Source of the DNA: Rhynchopus euleeides
Lineage: Eukaryota; Euglenozoa; Diplonemea; Diplonemida; Diplonemidae
DNA length: 64,000 nt
NCBI GenBank assembly: GCA_963210315.1
Contig: OY723261.1
Location: forward strand, 1-64,000
Direction: 5' to 3'
Part shown: positions 22,522-34,346 of the stretch, one piece after another
Layout: every line of letters begins with the position of its first letter
Position numbering within the stretch: position 1 is the stretch's first letter
Notes under the pieces: model-generated
What the model was told of the DNA's origin: nothing
Databases searched by the model: none
The model's input: the letters and a program-made list of their open reading frames with translations, nothing else
Position numbers and translations under genes: made by a program

Positions 22522-25500
22522 ATGGTGAAGGTGAACACCGATGTCGAAATGACAGACATACGGAAGGTGCAGCAACGCGACAACGAAGGCACAGCTGAGG
22601 AGGAAGAGGAGGAGGAGGAGGAGGACGAGGAATATGAGAGTACGAGCCGCGCGGGACAGACTGACCTCAGTAGTGAGCTGAGGCGCACCAACCATCTGCA
22701 TGCGATTGGTCTTTACTGTGGTAAGGTGATCTACGTCGCCGCGATCCTGGGCATGCTGCTCGTGTCGTGCACCATCCTCCTGAGCCGCACACACATCGAG
22801 ATCGAGGACATCGTCATCAAGCGGGCGAAGGAAAACAAGATCAACCAGCTGTATGTCGTCTCAAGCATGATGGAGACGCTGACGCGAACGATCCAGAATG
22901 TAGACCTGAAGGAGCAGATCCTTCTTGACGTGACCCGCACACTCAACCACCGTCATCTGCTGGGGACCTATGAGGTCATTCTTGTCAAGGCCTCACGTTG
23001 TGACCAGACAACGCAGTGCGGCGTCAACATTCTTTCTGACCTCCGCCACACCAAGTTCTGCACTGTGGTCGATTCGGCTGTGGGCGCAGGACACCAGTGC
23101 AAATTTGATGTTATCGCATCGGTTGGGGCGCGCGTTCTGAGCCTCACTTCACCTGAGCTTGCGTTTGCCATGACATACGAGGACTACACGGACGGAGAGC
23201 CCCTTTCACTTTACGCCTACAAGATGATCAACGGGACAGACATCGGGGTTATTCTCAAGCAAGACCTTCAAGAGGTGCTGATCACAGAGGACTCGCGGTC
23301 TGCGACACGCTGGTATTCGTCGGTCATCATATTTATTTCTGAGGTGGTGTTGGCACTTCTGCTCGTGATTGTGCTGCAGTACCTGCAGGAGGGTCGGGGG
23401 TACATCTCGATGGCGACGCTGGTGACTGTGAGTGTCGCTGCATTCCTCAGCATCATCGTCCTCATGGGCTTCACTGCGTCTCTCGACGAAGGGATCAAGC
23501 AGCAGTCGAGAGAGACATCCGACTCGGCTCTGATCTTCCTTGCGGTGCACGAGGCAGTCGAGGACCTCGTCAGAACACCAGGGTCTGCCGTCACCAGCGG
23601 CATGTTCCAAGGTGTCGCCGGGCAGTGGCTCTCCTCCCTGAACCACTTCCTGCCCCCTGGACACGAAGCGCACCTCTTTGAAGCGGACGCCACCCCAACC
23701 CTTGCCAACACGCACCTGATATCGACCAGCTCGCTGCGAGGGTTCTGCCCGGAGATGTGTGTTGCGTCACTGGTCCGTTCCCTTGCGAATCAAGCACAGC
23801 ACAATGCTGTGAGTCTCACGACACCTTCGACGCACCGCTTCCTCGTGTATCCGACAACAACCTCGATCGAGAATTACAGCAGGGCCAACAATGAAGACCT
23901 CTTCCTTGCCTCATACTTCGCAGCGTCGAGGGACGGGAGGCGCCGAGGGTTTGCCTGGCTTGTTTCCAAAGACCACACGACGAGTCCTTTCGAGAGTGCT
24001 GTCGAACGTCTGTGGGATGTGACAGGGTCTCTGTGCGTTGGGTATGTCGTGGCAGCCGCAACGGCATCGCTCCTCACGTGCTATCTCCTTCCGAAGCTGG
24101 ACGGGCGTGGGAGGCGGGAACAGGTGCGTCTGTCGAGGAGCCTCCCCCACCTCACCATAGCGACTGTCGTTTTCTTGTTGTTGCTGTGCGTCGTGAGTGG
24201 GGTGGTGTCCCTCCGCAGTATCCACGACGAAACAGAAATGTACAAAACCCGTATGCACAGCAGCACCGTGGCGCTGAAAGCCGCGGATCTTCGGCGTTTG
24301 ATGTCTCACCTCGAGTCGATCTGGGTAGGTGGCCTTGTCACTGGTCGTGAATCCAGTCTTGCAGAATACACCAGCCGAGAAGCGGTCGCCAGCGCAGGCA
24401 TGGAGGACCTGATTACCGAAGCGAAGGTGTTATACCGCAACGACCGTTCTGCCGAGACCCTGATTGCCGTGCTTGAGATGATGCCGACTCTGCTGAAGGT
24501 TGTCGGGCAGAACCCGTTTCAGCCGATGATGTCGCAGCGAGCCGCACAGCTGTTTCGTGGGAACAATTCTCATGTCATTTGGGCCGCGAACCCAGATACC
24601 TCGATTGACTCTGCCCGCAGCGCGATGTCCTCAATCAAGAAGGATCTCTTGACGGCAGGCATCTCAGAGCTGAGTAGCCAGTACGCTGCCCTCATTGACG
24701 CTGAGAACGCATTGCTGGACCTGCAGGTGACCTTCAGAGAGTTCGTCATCCTCAGCAATGGAACTGCAGAGGCACGCGCTGCTTTCGAAAATGAGTACGG
24801 AATGCGAAGTGCTTCTTTCACGGCGAAGATCGACTCGGCTGTCGACATCATCAAGACAGGTGCCAAACAGGCACTCGCAACCAATCAACCAACCATCGAC
24901 GAAGCGCGCATCCAACTCACTGTGGAGAACATCAAGAGCAACATTGAACAGCATCGCCGAGACTCGAACCGTTTCAGCGAATCTGCCGTCGTCGATGTTG
25001 ATGCAGCCATGGGAAACCTGGTCGCATCTACCGTATATAAAACCGAACCTTTGAGCATGACCGTTCTTCAGAATGACTTGTCACATGAAGGCAGCATATC
25101 TCAGGTTTCTGTTGCAGGTTTCTTCGGGACAATGGGAGATCAACTGAATGTGATTGAAATGGATGCGTTGTACTTGGTCTCCCGCAATGCGTTTCTGCCT
25201 TTCCTGATCGACGCAGAGCGCACCAGGGTCATTCGCGCCACAACGTTCTCCATTTTGCTCATCGTTCTGACGTGCGTCGTGGCAATCACATCTCTCATCT
25301 GGTACATGCGCGATGCTCGCTGCAACACAGGCCCTGGGGGGGGCTGCCTTGCCCCGTATCCTTACATCGAAATCAAGGACATGACAATAGTCTTTGGCTT
25401 CCTGCTCCTCTTCCTGGTAGCAGAGGTCGGGCTGATTCGACACTTTGCCCATGAACACCTGTCTCAGATTGAGAACGCCGACAGGCAGCTGACTGTGACC

Positions 25501-28041
25501 CTCGCAGAGCAGCACAACGTCAATGAGTGGCTGACCGCCGTGGGACAGGCGCTGACGTGGAGCGGTGTGTTCCTCATCACATCCGAGAACCCCTACAAGA
25601 ATCTGGTCATGTCCTTTATGGGAACGATGGCGAAACATGCAGGGTCCGCACTCCTTGCGAATGAGCCTCCCCCTACGCTGCAGGGGTTGGCAAGGGAGAA
25701 TCCATTTGAAGCAATATCTCAGTTGGGTACGGTGATTAACTCGAAGCTTCTCGCCAGTGCCGGTACTCGTGTGGAGTACGACACGAAACGTGGTATCCAC
25801 ACGTACGACACACTCGGTTTGTTGATCAAAGAACAGAAGCGCAATCCTGTTGTGCAAGACTTCTTCCAGCATCTGTCTGAGCGCCGTATTTCGGTATGTA
25901 AGACGTTGTGCTCGGGAGTGTGATTGCCTCACCCACAGACACAATCGCGCGAGGAGTGGATCACATCCTATAGCAAGGAGTGGGTGGACGTGACTCTCAC
26001 GAGTTCATTTGATAAATCTATCGAGTATGTCCTGCGTCGGGTCTTGTGCCACCAAACACCACCACAGCGGGCATCCCGTCGAGAGATGGAGCCCACGCGT
26101 TCTCACCCTTGATGCAGGGAGCGGGTACAGCATGACATTTAAAAATGACTTTTCCGCTGCTGTCACCCTCAATATCGAGAGCCTGGTGAGAAATTCAGCG
26201 GTCCGCAAGATCTACACACGCGATACTGAGTGGGTCGTGCCCTTTGCCTTGTCCATCACGTTGCAACCTGGCGCGTCGATCACAGCAGAGTTCATCGTCG
26301 TGAAGACTGGTGTGTATGAACTATTTCACAAAGACAGGGCGTTCGTGTCCGTGCAGGTGACTGGGCACTCGCAGACTACGGGCCTGAACCCCGGTTTGAG
26401 TGCCGTTGCAGAGAAGCGACTGGCAGAAGACCCCCGCTCACAGAGCTCTCACCCTGTCTGGCAGGACATGAAAACCGACACCGCAAACTACTTCATCCCC
26501 CCACTCGACGGTGGTTTCTTCGCGCTGAGCCCACACCAGTCCGAGTCGGACCGGTACATCCAAATGCTGGAGCAGAACCGTGCTTACCGTATCAACCACC
26601 ACAACTCTGGCCCCATCTGCGATTGGGTCCTTGATCTGCAGGACCGCTTCTGTTCCGTGGGTGTTTCCATTGAGCTCTCACGTGATCTGACGGCCGGGGA
26701 GTGTGGAATGCTGGCCCGTGGCAACCCGCTGTGCGGTGACCGTATCACATCGAATGGGAGGATTTGCCGGTGTTTGAGGAAGCCTTTCACCTGCGACTAT
26801 CAGTACAGCACGAGCCAGGAACCGTCGAGTGTCTACAAGCTGAGGTGTGACTACAATCCTGACACCGCACAGCCCATCCAGCGCGTCACAGGCCTGGACC
26901 TGAGCGTCCTGGAAGGGCACGCCATCGTCAACGAAGTCGGTGACGAGCATGCGAGCATGAACGTTCCACACGTGTTCTCCGTTGGCCTGCGGTACAACAT
27001 GGAGAAGCCGCACACACCGAAGAGCGCCTACACCGAGATGCTCGTGCTGGACGAGGGTTACTACACCCTCACCGCCCTCCACACTTCCTCGCAAACAACT
27101 TCCCTGCAGAAGTATACCGACGTACTGGGCGTGACGCGTGGTTGCTTCCGCCACACAACCACGGCATACTGCTACAGCGACACCAGTTGCGTCTGGGATG
27201 GTGTCATTTGCACTCAGAGAGAGACCCTCGCACCGTTCGGGAAGTCTCAGCTTGCGCAGGGGTCAGGTACTCTCCCCCAGAGTGTTCTCACGTACCTCCT
27301 TTTGTCTCAGAGTGCCAAGATTACACACGTCAACCACTTGGCCTTCCTGTTGTCCGACAACGAGCAGTTCAAGCAGGCGAGTGAGCAGTACGAGGAGTAC
27401 TTCCTGGGGAACATCTCCAAGGTGAATGGGCAGGCCTCCCTTTCCCTGAAGATGGAATTCGCCGAGTGGACCCACGCTCTCAAGCTTGAGCGCACGATGC
27501 GCTCTGAACTCTCTGGCCTGCTGTTCCTGGAGGACGTGCTGATGAGCGACCCGAGCGGAAGTACTGAGGTCGAGGAGGTCTGGCGCCTTGCAGAGGATCT
27601 GCTGAAGCCCCGGCTCGGCAGCCTCGGTGCACTTCAGCACTACAGCGAGTACTCAATGCGTTTCCTGTTTTGGTCGTGTTGCATCGTTGCTTGGGTTGTC
27701 GCTCTTGTGTGCTGGTGGATCCACCTCCGTCTCGACATCGCGGTGCGGCTCTCCGAGCCTTACTGCTTCCGCAATATAAAAACAGCGACAGGCTTCGAGA
27801 GGATCAACGATAAGTGAGTTCCGATCTGTTCATTACCAGTCCGTTTCTGCGGACGGTGTCAAAGTTATACAGGATAACATGAGTTGTCAGGAGGGAATAC
27901 CTCGTCGGTGTTCGAAGCCGTGCAGCTGGTGATGGTGATTGGTTTTTCGTTCGCCACTTCCGCGCGGAAGTTGTCAGTCTGCGCGTCACTCAATTCAAGC
28001 ACGATTTTGCAAGTGTGCGGTGTCACAAGAATCACAAGTGA
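22522..28041 (+). CDS. Giant multi-pass receptor-like membrane protein (4 exons)
   Basis: Proposed exons 22522-25893, 25939-26024, 26068-27813 and 27891-28041 give 1784 residues. An acidic Glu-run N-terminus is followed by a membrane segment (about 67-88), a lumenal loop, segments at about 268-288, 295-320, 498-525 and 540-560, a ~340-residue helical ectodomain (about 565-905), segments at about 905-928 and 955-972, a beta-rich Cys-containing ectodomain encoded mostly by exon 3, and a last segment encoded near nt 27655-27730 with a short basic tail. The first two introns (45 and 43 nt) have gtatgt donors and restore frame exactly. The last intron (27814-27890) is less sure: without it the protein stops at 27817. 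The architecture suggests a sensor or receptor; I recognise no family. Confidence 0.72.
25894..25938 (+). other. 45-nt intron, receptor-like gene
   Basis: Donor gtatgtaag, acceptor cacccacag, phase 0. Without removal the frame stops at 25923. Confidence 0.85.
26025..26067 (+). other. 43-nt intron, receptor-like gene
   Basis: Donor gtatgtcc, acceptor caccacag, phase 2. Removal joins exon 2 to the 600-codon frame of exon 3; retention leads to a stop near 26112. Confidence 0.85.
27814..27890 (+). other. Probable 77-nt intron, receptor-like gene
   Basis: Donor gtgagt overlaps the codon before a TGA; acceptor gttgtcag. Removal adds ~49 basic residues before TGA 28039-28041. Other acceptors in between are possible. 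Confidence 0.45.
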
Positions 28042-28123
28042 GTTTGAGAAGACAAGGATGACAAGCTTCTGTCACACACCGCACCGCCCCATTGCTGTAG
28101 ACACACTTGCGCTGGAAGCAAAT

Positions 28124-28558
28124 ATGCGTCTTGTGACTGCAGTCTCATTCTTGGTGATTGCGGTCTCTTGCCTGGCAGTCCTCTGGCGTGCCAGCCTTGG
28201 GGCAACGGGCTCTTGCACCCCTCCTTACGGCATGCGCGGCGGTGCTTGTGAGGGCTACTGGAGCGAAGACGTGATCCCTGTGCAGCATCCCAGCCCTTGG
28301 TGTGGGCAAGAAGAGTTCCTGCAGCAACTGGGAACAATTGAAGCCGCTGCTGGGACCAGGGGCATACACGTCGAACACCAGCGCGGACTTGCTCAGAGCC
28401 GCATTGATGATGAATTCCTCGGCAATGAGGAATATCATGACAACGAGAACGGGCAGTGCTGGACGGGCGATCTCCGCACACACTATGTCAAGAAGTACAA
28501 CGTCGTCCCCACCAAGGCGTTCATTGATTACGTCAAACGGCGGGCCGCGGTTCTGTAA
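28124..28558 (+). CDS. Small signal-anchor protein, unrecognised
   Basis: 144 residues from ATG 28124. An N-terminal hydrophobic segment (about 3-23) suggests a signal peptide or anchor; the remainder is a short soluble domain with four Cys and several Trp, ending in a basic helix. The likely 3' splice site (attgctgtag, to 28100) is 23 nt upstream of the ATG. The frame cannot be joined to the preceding gene through the gtgagt donor at 28038, because the phases differ, so I treat it as a separate gene. Only ~80 nt separate it from the giant receptor-like gene. Function unknown; it could be a partner of that protein, which is only inference from position. Confidence 0.65.
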   Translation: MRLVTAVSFLVIAVSCLAVLWRASLGATGSCTPPYGMRGGACEGYWSEDVIPVQHPSPWCGQEEFLQQLGTIEAAAGTRGIHVEHQRGLAQSRIDDEFLGNEEYHDNENGQCWTGDLRTHYVKKYNVVPTKAFIDYVKRRAAVL

Positions 28559-28702
28559 ACAGTACGCTGATAGTGGACGTGAATGCCTGAACGTACATAC
28601 CCTGAATGCACGTCATTGGTTGTTGTGTTTATTGCAATTGCGGACACTGTTTTGCCAGCCGTCACGATTCCCCTGCAGGTTCATACACTCACTCATGGCA
28701 CG

Positions 28703-30094
28703 ATGACGATCGAGAGGAAGAAATACACCATCCACGGGAGGCTGTTTGAGCTCCCACCACGTTACGAGTTCCACAAAGCTGCAGATCATGATGGCGGTCG
28801 CAGTGTCGGGTTTGCCACCTACGGTGCCGTCTGTGAAAGCTATGATCGGGGGCTTGGTTTGAAGGTGATGGTGAAGAAACTTGAAAATCTTCAGGGCCAC
28901 ACTCACGCCAAATTCGCTCGGTTCGTCAAAGAGTTGCGACTTCTGTCGCGACTCAATCACTATGGCATCGTCAAGATACTTGACTGCTTTACCAACCAGC
29001 GCGAGGGTGTCAACGAGGCTGTGCGCGACATTTACATTAGCATTCCTTCGTACGACTCGACGCTCCTGCACATCATACGATCGGAGCAACTTCTGACCCG
29101 TCATCACGTGAGAATTATGGCATTTCAGCTGCTCGAAGCGGTGCGGTATCTCCACGACCACAACGTGCTTGCCACACGACTGTGTCCCGCGAACATCCTC
29201 TGCGACGTCAACTGTTCCCTCTCCATCGGCGAACTCGGCGGTGCAATCCCTGCTCCATCTGAAACGACGCACCGCAACGCATTCCTACCCGACAAAGATC
29301 CTGATGAACGGAGTGAGTCGTGGTACAGTGCGCCAGAACTCATTCTCGGTGCGCCTGTGATCACCTCCGCATGCGATGTGTGGAGCGTCGGCATCATCAT
29401 CGCTGAGCTGCTGTACCGCAAGCCCCTGTTCCCTGGGAAGGACAGAATCCAGCAGCTGATGCTGATCACAGACACCCTTGGTATCGAGCGTCCCAGCAGT
29501 GTCGGCACGGAGGTCACACAAGCAGAGGTAGCAGACGCCGCCACAGGAAAGCTCCGGTTTCTGGGAACAGGGAAAGATGCTGACAAAGCAAGAAGCTTCT
29601 TGCTGTCCATGGGGCCAAAGATGCGTGTGCCTTTGCGCACATTACTGCCGACAGCCGACCGGTTTGTGATGGATCTCCTCGAGCGCATGGTGGTGTTTTG
29701 CCCGGAAGGCCGTGGTACCAGCGCGTCCCTGCTGGAACACCCCTATTTTGAAGGACATATTCCCAGGGAGGTGTGCGTCAACAAGAGGGCAGACGAGGAA
29801 TTGGGGGTGGAGCTCGAAGGCCCTGTCCTGGTTCGCGTCAAATCTGCCTCTGCTGCTGACCGGAGTGGCCTTTCACAGTTCGTCGGATACAGGCTCACCC
29901 ATGTGAACAAAAACGCCCTTGCTTCTGGATTTGATCCTTCGCAGCTATCCGGCAAAGGGACGACACAGCTGTGGTTGCGCTTCGGCGCGATGGAGCAGGA
30001 CTGTCTAGCGAAAATCGACTGGAATACGAAGAACATGTCTGCTTTCGCGTTGCAGAGCGCACTCCGCGACGAAGTTACTCACTTACAGTCGTAG
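28703..30094 (+). CDS. MAPK-like pseudokinase with C-terminal PDZ-like domain
   Basis: 463 residues. The kinase fold spans about residues 15-355: a glycine-loop-like GFATYGAV, a beta3 lysine in VMVKK (K58), an APE motif (A210-P211-E212) and a CMGC/MAPK-like C-lobe. The catalytic loop reads ATRLCPANIL, with Arg159 and Cys161 where active kinases have the HRD Asp and the following Lys; DFG is replaced by E177-L-G. Catalysis is therefore unlikely, though nucleotide binding may remain. Residues about 366-440 resemble a PDZ domain (LGVELEG ... GYRLTHVN). This predicts a scaffold or allosteric partner. The start is chosen because ctgcag ends 25 nt upstream; the upstream in-frame ATG at 28583 precedes that site. 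Confidence 0.85.
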   Translation: MTIERKKYTIHGRLFELPPRYEFHKAADHDGGRSVGFATYGAVCESYDRGLGLKVMVKKLENLQGHTHAKFARFVKELRLLSRLNHYGIVKILDCFTNQREGVNEAVRDIYISIPSYDSTLLHIIRSEQLLTRHHVRIMAFQLLEAVRYLHDHNVLATRLCPANILCDVNCSLSIGELGGAIPAPSETTHRNAFLPDKDPDERSESWYSAPELILGAPVITSACDVWSVGIIIAELLYRKPLFPGKDRIQQLMLITDTLGIERPSSVGTEVTQAEVADAATGKLRFLGTGKDADKARSFLLSMGPKMRVPLRTLLPTADRFVMDLLERMVVFCPEGRGTSASLLEHPYFEGHIPREVCVNKRADEELGVELEGPVLVRVKSASAADRSGLSQFVGYRLTHVNKNALASGFDPSQLSGKGTTQLWLRFGAMEQDCLAKIDWNTKNMSAFALQSALRDEVTHLQS

Positions 30095-30223
30095 ATTCAA
30101 TCGTTCAATTGCACAACTTCCGTTGTGCCTCCGAAACCATCAACATGATCTGACTGTCGAGGGTTGATTTGTTGTATTTGCAGCTGCTATTTTGGATCCA
30201 CACATACAGGTTACACGGGCAAC

Positions 30224-30535
30224 ATGCTCTCCTTCCACGACGAGGAAGAGGTGGGTATCAAACCGAGCGATATCGAAGTGCAAGAGCTGAAGCACCGCCT
30301 CATGAACCTGTCTCAGGTATCGGTGTCGCCCGGCACTGCGGATGACTCTGAAGCGGATATGAAGAGGATGCTCGATGCACGCTTGAACAGTCTACGCACC
30401 CGGAAGCAGTACCTTGACAATGTGATCGAAGGGCAGAAGCGCGCAATCGAAACACTGCAGACTGGTCTTGCGGTAAGTCTGAGACGGCAGCAACAGAAAG
30501 AAAAGTACAGCTCGAGCTATATCCCGAAGCCATGA
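30224..30535 (+). CDS. Small coiled-coil protein
   Basis: 103 residues from ATG 30224, preceded by cacatacag. The N-terminus is acidic; residues about 20-95 form an amphipathic, charged helix likely to be a coiled coil. A strong donor gtaagt at 30473 and an acceptor tacag at 30510 could remove 38 nt; the frame then continues as a different 12-residue C-terminus ending at a TGA near 30550. Without splicing it ends at 30535. It lies 130 nt after the pseudokinase and 160 nt before the SAC gene. The family is not recognised. Confidence 0.65.
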   Translation: MLSFHDEEEVGIKPSDIEVQELKHRLMNLSQVSVSPGTADDSEADMKRMLDARLNSLRTRKQYLDNVIEGQKRAIETLQTGLAVSLRRQQQKEKYSSSYIPKP

Positions 30536-30694
30536 CTCGTTACACCTGAATATAAATATGGAAGCTCGGCTTGGACCCCCCCCTCCCCCCCCCCACCCCA
30601 GCCCCCGGCGATCTTCCGGAACGCGGACACAACACCACACCACTCCAAACCGGAATGGATATTGCTTGCACTCGTCCACAACCCTTCACAGGAG

Positions 30695-33600
30695 ATGAGG
30701 GGGCGGGTGGTGAAGTACGAGTGTGGGCAGTGGCATGTGCAATTTTCAAATGGCTGTGTGGTCGAGATTGACAGATGCACAGGGGAACTCCGTGAAGTGA
30801 TCACGGAAGTCAATGCAGCACAAGTCCCAAGCGCAGATGCACCGCCGCCCTCTTCTCCGACGGCTGCGGCGAGCTTCTGGAGCAAGAAGAACATTGTGCA
30901 GGTGGTCGACTTCACAATGGTGGGTGGGTACGTTGTCGCTGGGAGCGAGGGGCTCCTGCTACTGATCACCAAAGGGGAGCAGACTGCGCGTTACCCGGGC
31001 TGGCCAGAACACCAAGTGTACACTGTCATGGCGAGCCAATGGCTGCGCATTCCGCTGGTCGATCCCATGTCTCTCATCCTCACCACCGACACCCTCAACC
31101 AGCACGATGCGGCATCTCCCGCACCGGCACCAGCTCGGGCGGATGGACTCTCGCCAAGCGATGACGACGACCTCTCGACAGACAGTGTCTCCGGAAGCGG
31201 GTCCGACTGCGGCGGGCTGGAGAAAACCATGAAACAAGAGGACCCCAAATCACGCACAGCGCCTGCTCGCAAGTCGGCGACAAAACGTGTCGGACGGCGC
31301 ACAGATACTTCGAAGAACCGACCCCATCTCCGGAATAACCTCGAAGCAGCTGCCATCCTCTCTCGTTTTGACATGGATGGAACTTTCTTCTGGGCCGAGA
31401 CGTACGACCTGACGAGCCATTTTGGATCGAGCCCCCCATGTGTAAGCGATGGAATTGCAGAAGTGAGTCCAACGCGCGCCAAGCACACCCGGGAACCTTT
31501 CGAGCAGAGGCGTGTGTCGCAACAGGACATGTGGTCCGTCAGCGAGAGCGAGTTTGTGTGGAACGAGAACCTCACGGAACCCTTTTCGCGCATCGGGCTT
31601 CGGAGCTTCTGCCCCGTGCTCCTGCGCGGGATGTGCCAAACGTCTGTGTGGCAGGACATCAAGGGTCAGCCCATGAACCTTACGATGGTGACCCGCATGC
31701 GCAACCTCAACCCCGGCAGCCGTTACGACGCCCGCGGTCTCCATCACACCAACCCAGGCGTTGGTAATGAGTACGAGACTGAGTTGCTGCTCTTTCAGGA
31801 AGCGGATACACTATACACATGGGCGAGCGTTGCGCTTTCGCGTGGGACTGTTCCCGTGCGGTGGTCACAGAAACTCAAAAAGACGCATGTCAATGCCTCT
31901 CTTTCGATGGATTCCCAGCCCTACCGGGGCGTCGCGCAGTTCTGGGAAAGCATCTGGTCGCGTTACGGCACATCACGCTTTGTGTGCATCAACCTGCTCC
32001 GCTCAAATGCCGTTGCGGCGGCTGCGGCAGCTGGGCAGACAGTCCCCGCAATGCCGTCGTACGGGAGCTGTCAGATCCCACAGCGAGGAGGAGGTTCCGC
32101 TCCTGTGTCACCGACAGTCGGAGACATGAGGTCTTTCGCGGCGGATGAGGACGATCTGCCCTTTGCCCGCAACGCCAGTGCGTTGTCAACGCGTGTCACC
32201 AACACCAGGCTGTCAACTTACCTTTCCGCGGTCCAAGGGGAGTTGGCCCATGCAGTCGAAGATCTGGAACAAGCAGCTGCTGATCAGAGCGCCGCGGTTT
32301 TCGAGTCACTGCTCGCCGATGCATCGACCTCGCGACCTGCTGCGACGATCCTGTTCACACACACCGAGGCACTTTCTCGCAGTGCTTTGATTGTGACTTC
32401 GTGGCGCACGTTGGACCAGATCCTGGCAACGCTCTCAGCAGAAGGGCAGTGCCTCCGACGCAATGACGGGCGCCTGAGCCCCCGCACACTCCAGAACTCG
32501 CTGCAATTCGACATTGGTGACAGCGACAAGGCGCTGGGCATCGACGGTGATGGCGAGGATGAGGGCCCCATGTTCGACGACAACGAAGAATCAGACGACG
32601 AGGCGGACGACATGAGCCCCCCGCCATTGAACACAACCGTGTCATCCGTCGCGTCACTGCGGGATGCCCCTGAGCCTGAACAGGTGAAGACCATTCACGG
32701 TGTGAACTTCAAAGGGGAGCCGCTCCTTTCGTACGTCTTCGAGAGCAGTCTCCATGCGCTGGACAGGAAGATGGAGCGGCAGGAGTGGGAGAAGCAGGGC
32801 ATTGCGTCTCAGAAGCAGGGTGACCGGATGCAGCACTGTGCAATGCCACACGGGGAGGAGGCAACCGATGCCGATGACGATGCAGCAGCGCAGCTCCTCA
32901 AGCAACCCCAGTTCCACAACACGCATGTGCGCCACGTCGACTGGCACACCACTGTGAAGAAAGTGGGCGAGCGGAGGACGGCGGAGTCTCTCTGGAAAGC
33001 CATGCATCCCTACATGCGTGACTTCGGGTACTCACGGGGAGAAATGTGGAACGGCGACGATGGTGCGTACTTCATTCGCAGGGACCGCGTGCAGCGTGGC
33101 GTGTACCGCTTCAACTGTGCAGACTCACTCGACAGAACGAACCTCGCATGCTTTTATTACTGTGTGCAGATCGTGAACGAGGCCACGAGGTGGCTTGCTC
33201 ATGAGGGTCCCAATGAAGACGATTGGGGAATGATGATGATGGACCACGATCGTGCGCTCGGCCAGATGCCGAAACAGATGGTCGAGACCCTTGCGTCGAC
33301 ATTTGTCAATAACGGAGATGTGTGCGCGATGATTTACTGCAACTCACCCGCGATGCACAGCGGGCGCCTGAGGGGTCTTGCTGCTGATGACGAGAAGCAA
33401 AAGAAGAAGAAAAGCAACCTTGAGATTGCCATCTCGCGCAGATACCAGAATCAATTCACAGACCAGAAGCGGACCCGCTGCCTGTACACCTTCCTCGGAC
33501 GAGACACCGCCCTTCAGGAGTTGTCGTCGTACCGGAGGCTCACTCGCAATGAGGTGGCCAGGGCCGTGCTCATCCTCCACGAGAGGCCTGTCGGCTTCGC

Positions 33601-34346
33601 ACAGACACTTACGTCCGCTGATGGGTTCGTGAGTCTTGTGTCCGCGTTGAACCCAGATGCTGCTGACGAAGCTGCGCAGCCGGAGGTTACCGCTGTTGAT
33701 CCTCAGGATGCAGAACATGCTGCCAGCGCATCTGACCCCCCGCTGCCGGTGCTTCTGCTCCTTTTCACGACGATGAAGCAGGCCGAGCAATGCGTCCAAC
33801 AGGATCCGTTTAACAGGTATGTGCCTCTTATGTCGGGGGACTCGTACCAGATGTGAGAAAAAGTGCAACACTCCTGACGAGCTGTGGCTGGTCGAGACCG
33901 TTCGCATTTTCGACTGGCATGCAGTGGTCGGGATTCTCGTCAGTCTTTGCTCCTGACACCCTCCTCCCTCTTCAGGCTGCTCGTCAACACCGCAAGATAC
34001 GCGAAATACCAGCAGGATCTCCTGCATTCTGTTGAGACTGTCCCGACGAAAACAAGGTACGTGTGTCCCACAGCCCCGAACCAGCATCCAACCACTGCGG
34101 CACACAGGGCTGCTCTGAATCTGGTCAAGGCCATCGGAACCAGAGACATTGCCAACTCCGCGAAGGAGAAGTATCAAGAAATGGGGAAGAAGTTGAGGGG
34201 TTTCGGTTTCGCTGTAAAGAAGATGGCCATGAAGGTATGTATCGTGGCTTGCTCGGACTGTCATTTCCATTCCCCAGCAGGACAGCACCTCGACGACCCC
34301 ACGCGGCGAAACACCAAGGGCGCTGACGCCCCGCAATCGCGGGTAG
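30695..34346 (+). CDS. SAC-domain phosphoinositide phosphatase, SAC9-like
   Basis: Exons 30695-33816, 33976-34056, 34108-34234 and 34281-34346 give 1131 residues. It would dephosphorylate phosphoinositides at the cytosolic face of membranes. The N-terminus (about 1-40) has a Tudor/WW-like look (GRVVKYECGQWHVQF). The SAC domain starts after an Asp/Ser-rich linker (about 140-200); conserved SAC motif RYDARGLHH ... ETE is at about 343-365 and the catalytic CX5R is C808-ADSLD-R814, followed by TN. The CADSLDRTN form resembles plant SAC9 rather than the CxDCLDRTN of Sac1/FIG4. The insert at about 450-740 is acidic and variable. All four exons keep frame. The C-terminus is helical and basic. The ATG follows ttcacag by 3 nt. 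Confidence 0.88.
33817..33975 (+). other. 159-nt intron, SAC phosphatase gene
   Basis: Donor gtatgt, long pyrimidine tract and acceptor cctccctcttcag, phase 2. Confidence 0.85.
34057..34107 (+). other. 51-nt intron, SAC phosphatase gene
   Basis: Donor gtacgt, acceptor gcacacag, phase 2; joins two helical segments in frame. Confidence 0.85.
34235..34280 (+). other. 46-nt intron with tandem acceptor, SAC phosphatase gene
   Basis: Donor gtatgt, acceptor cccagcag, phase 0. The NAGNAG acceptor allows inclusion or omission of one Gln codon. Confidence 0.8.

Noticed and set aside
28038-28100. Intron linking the receptor gene to the small protein
   Set aside because: The donor phase does not match the frame of the 28124 ORF; only an alternative short tail would result.
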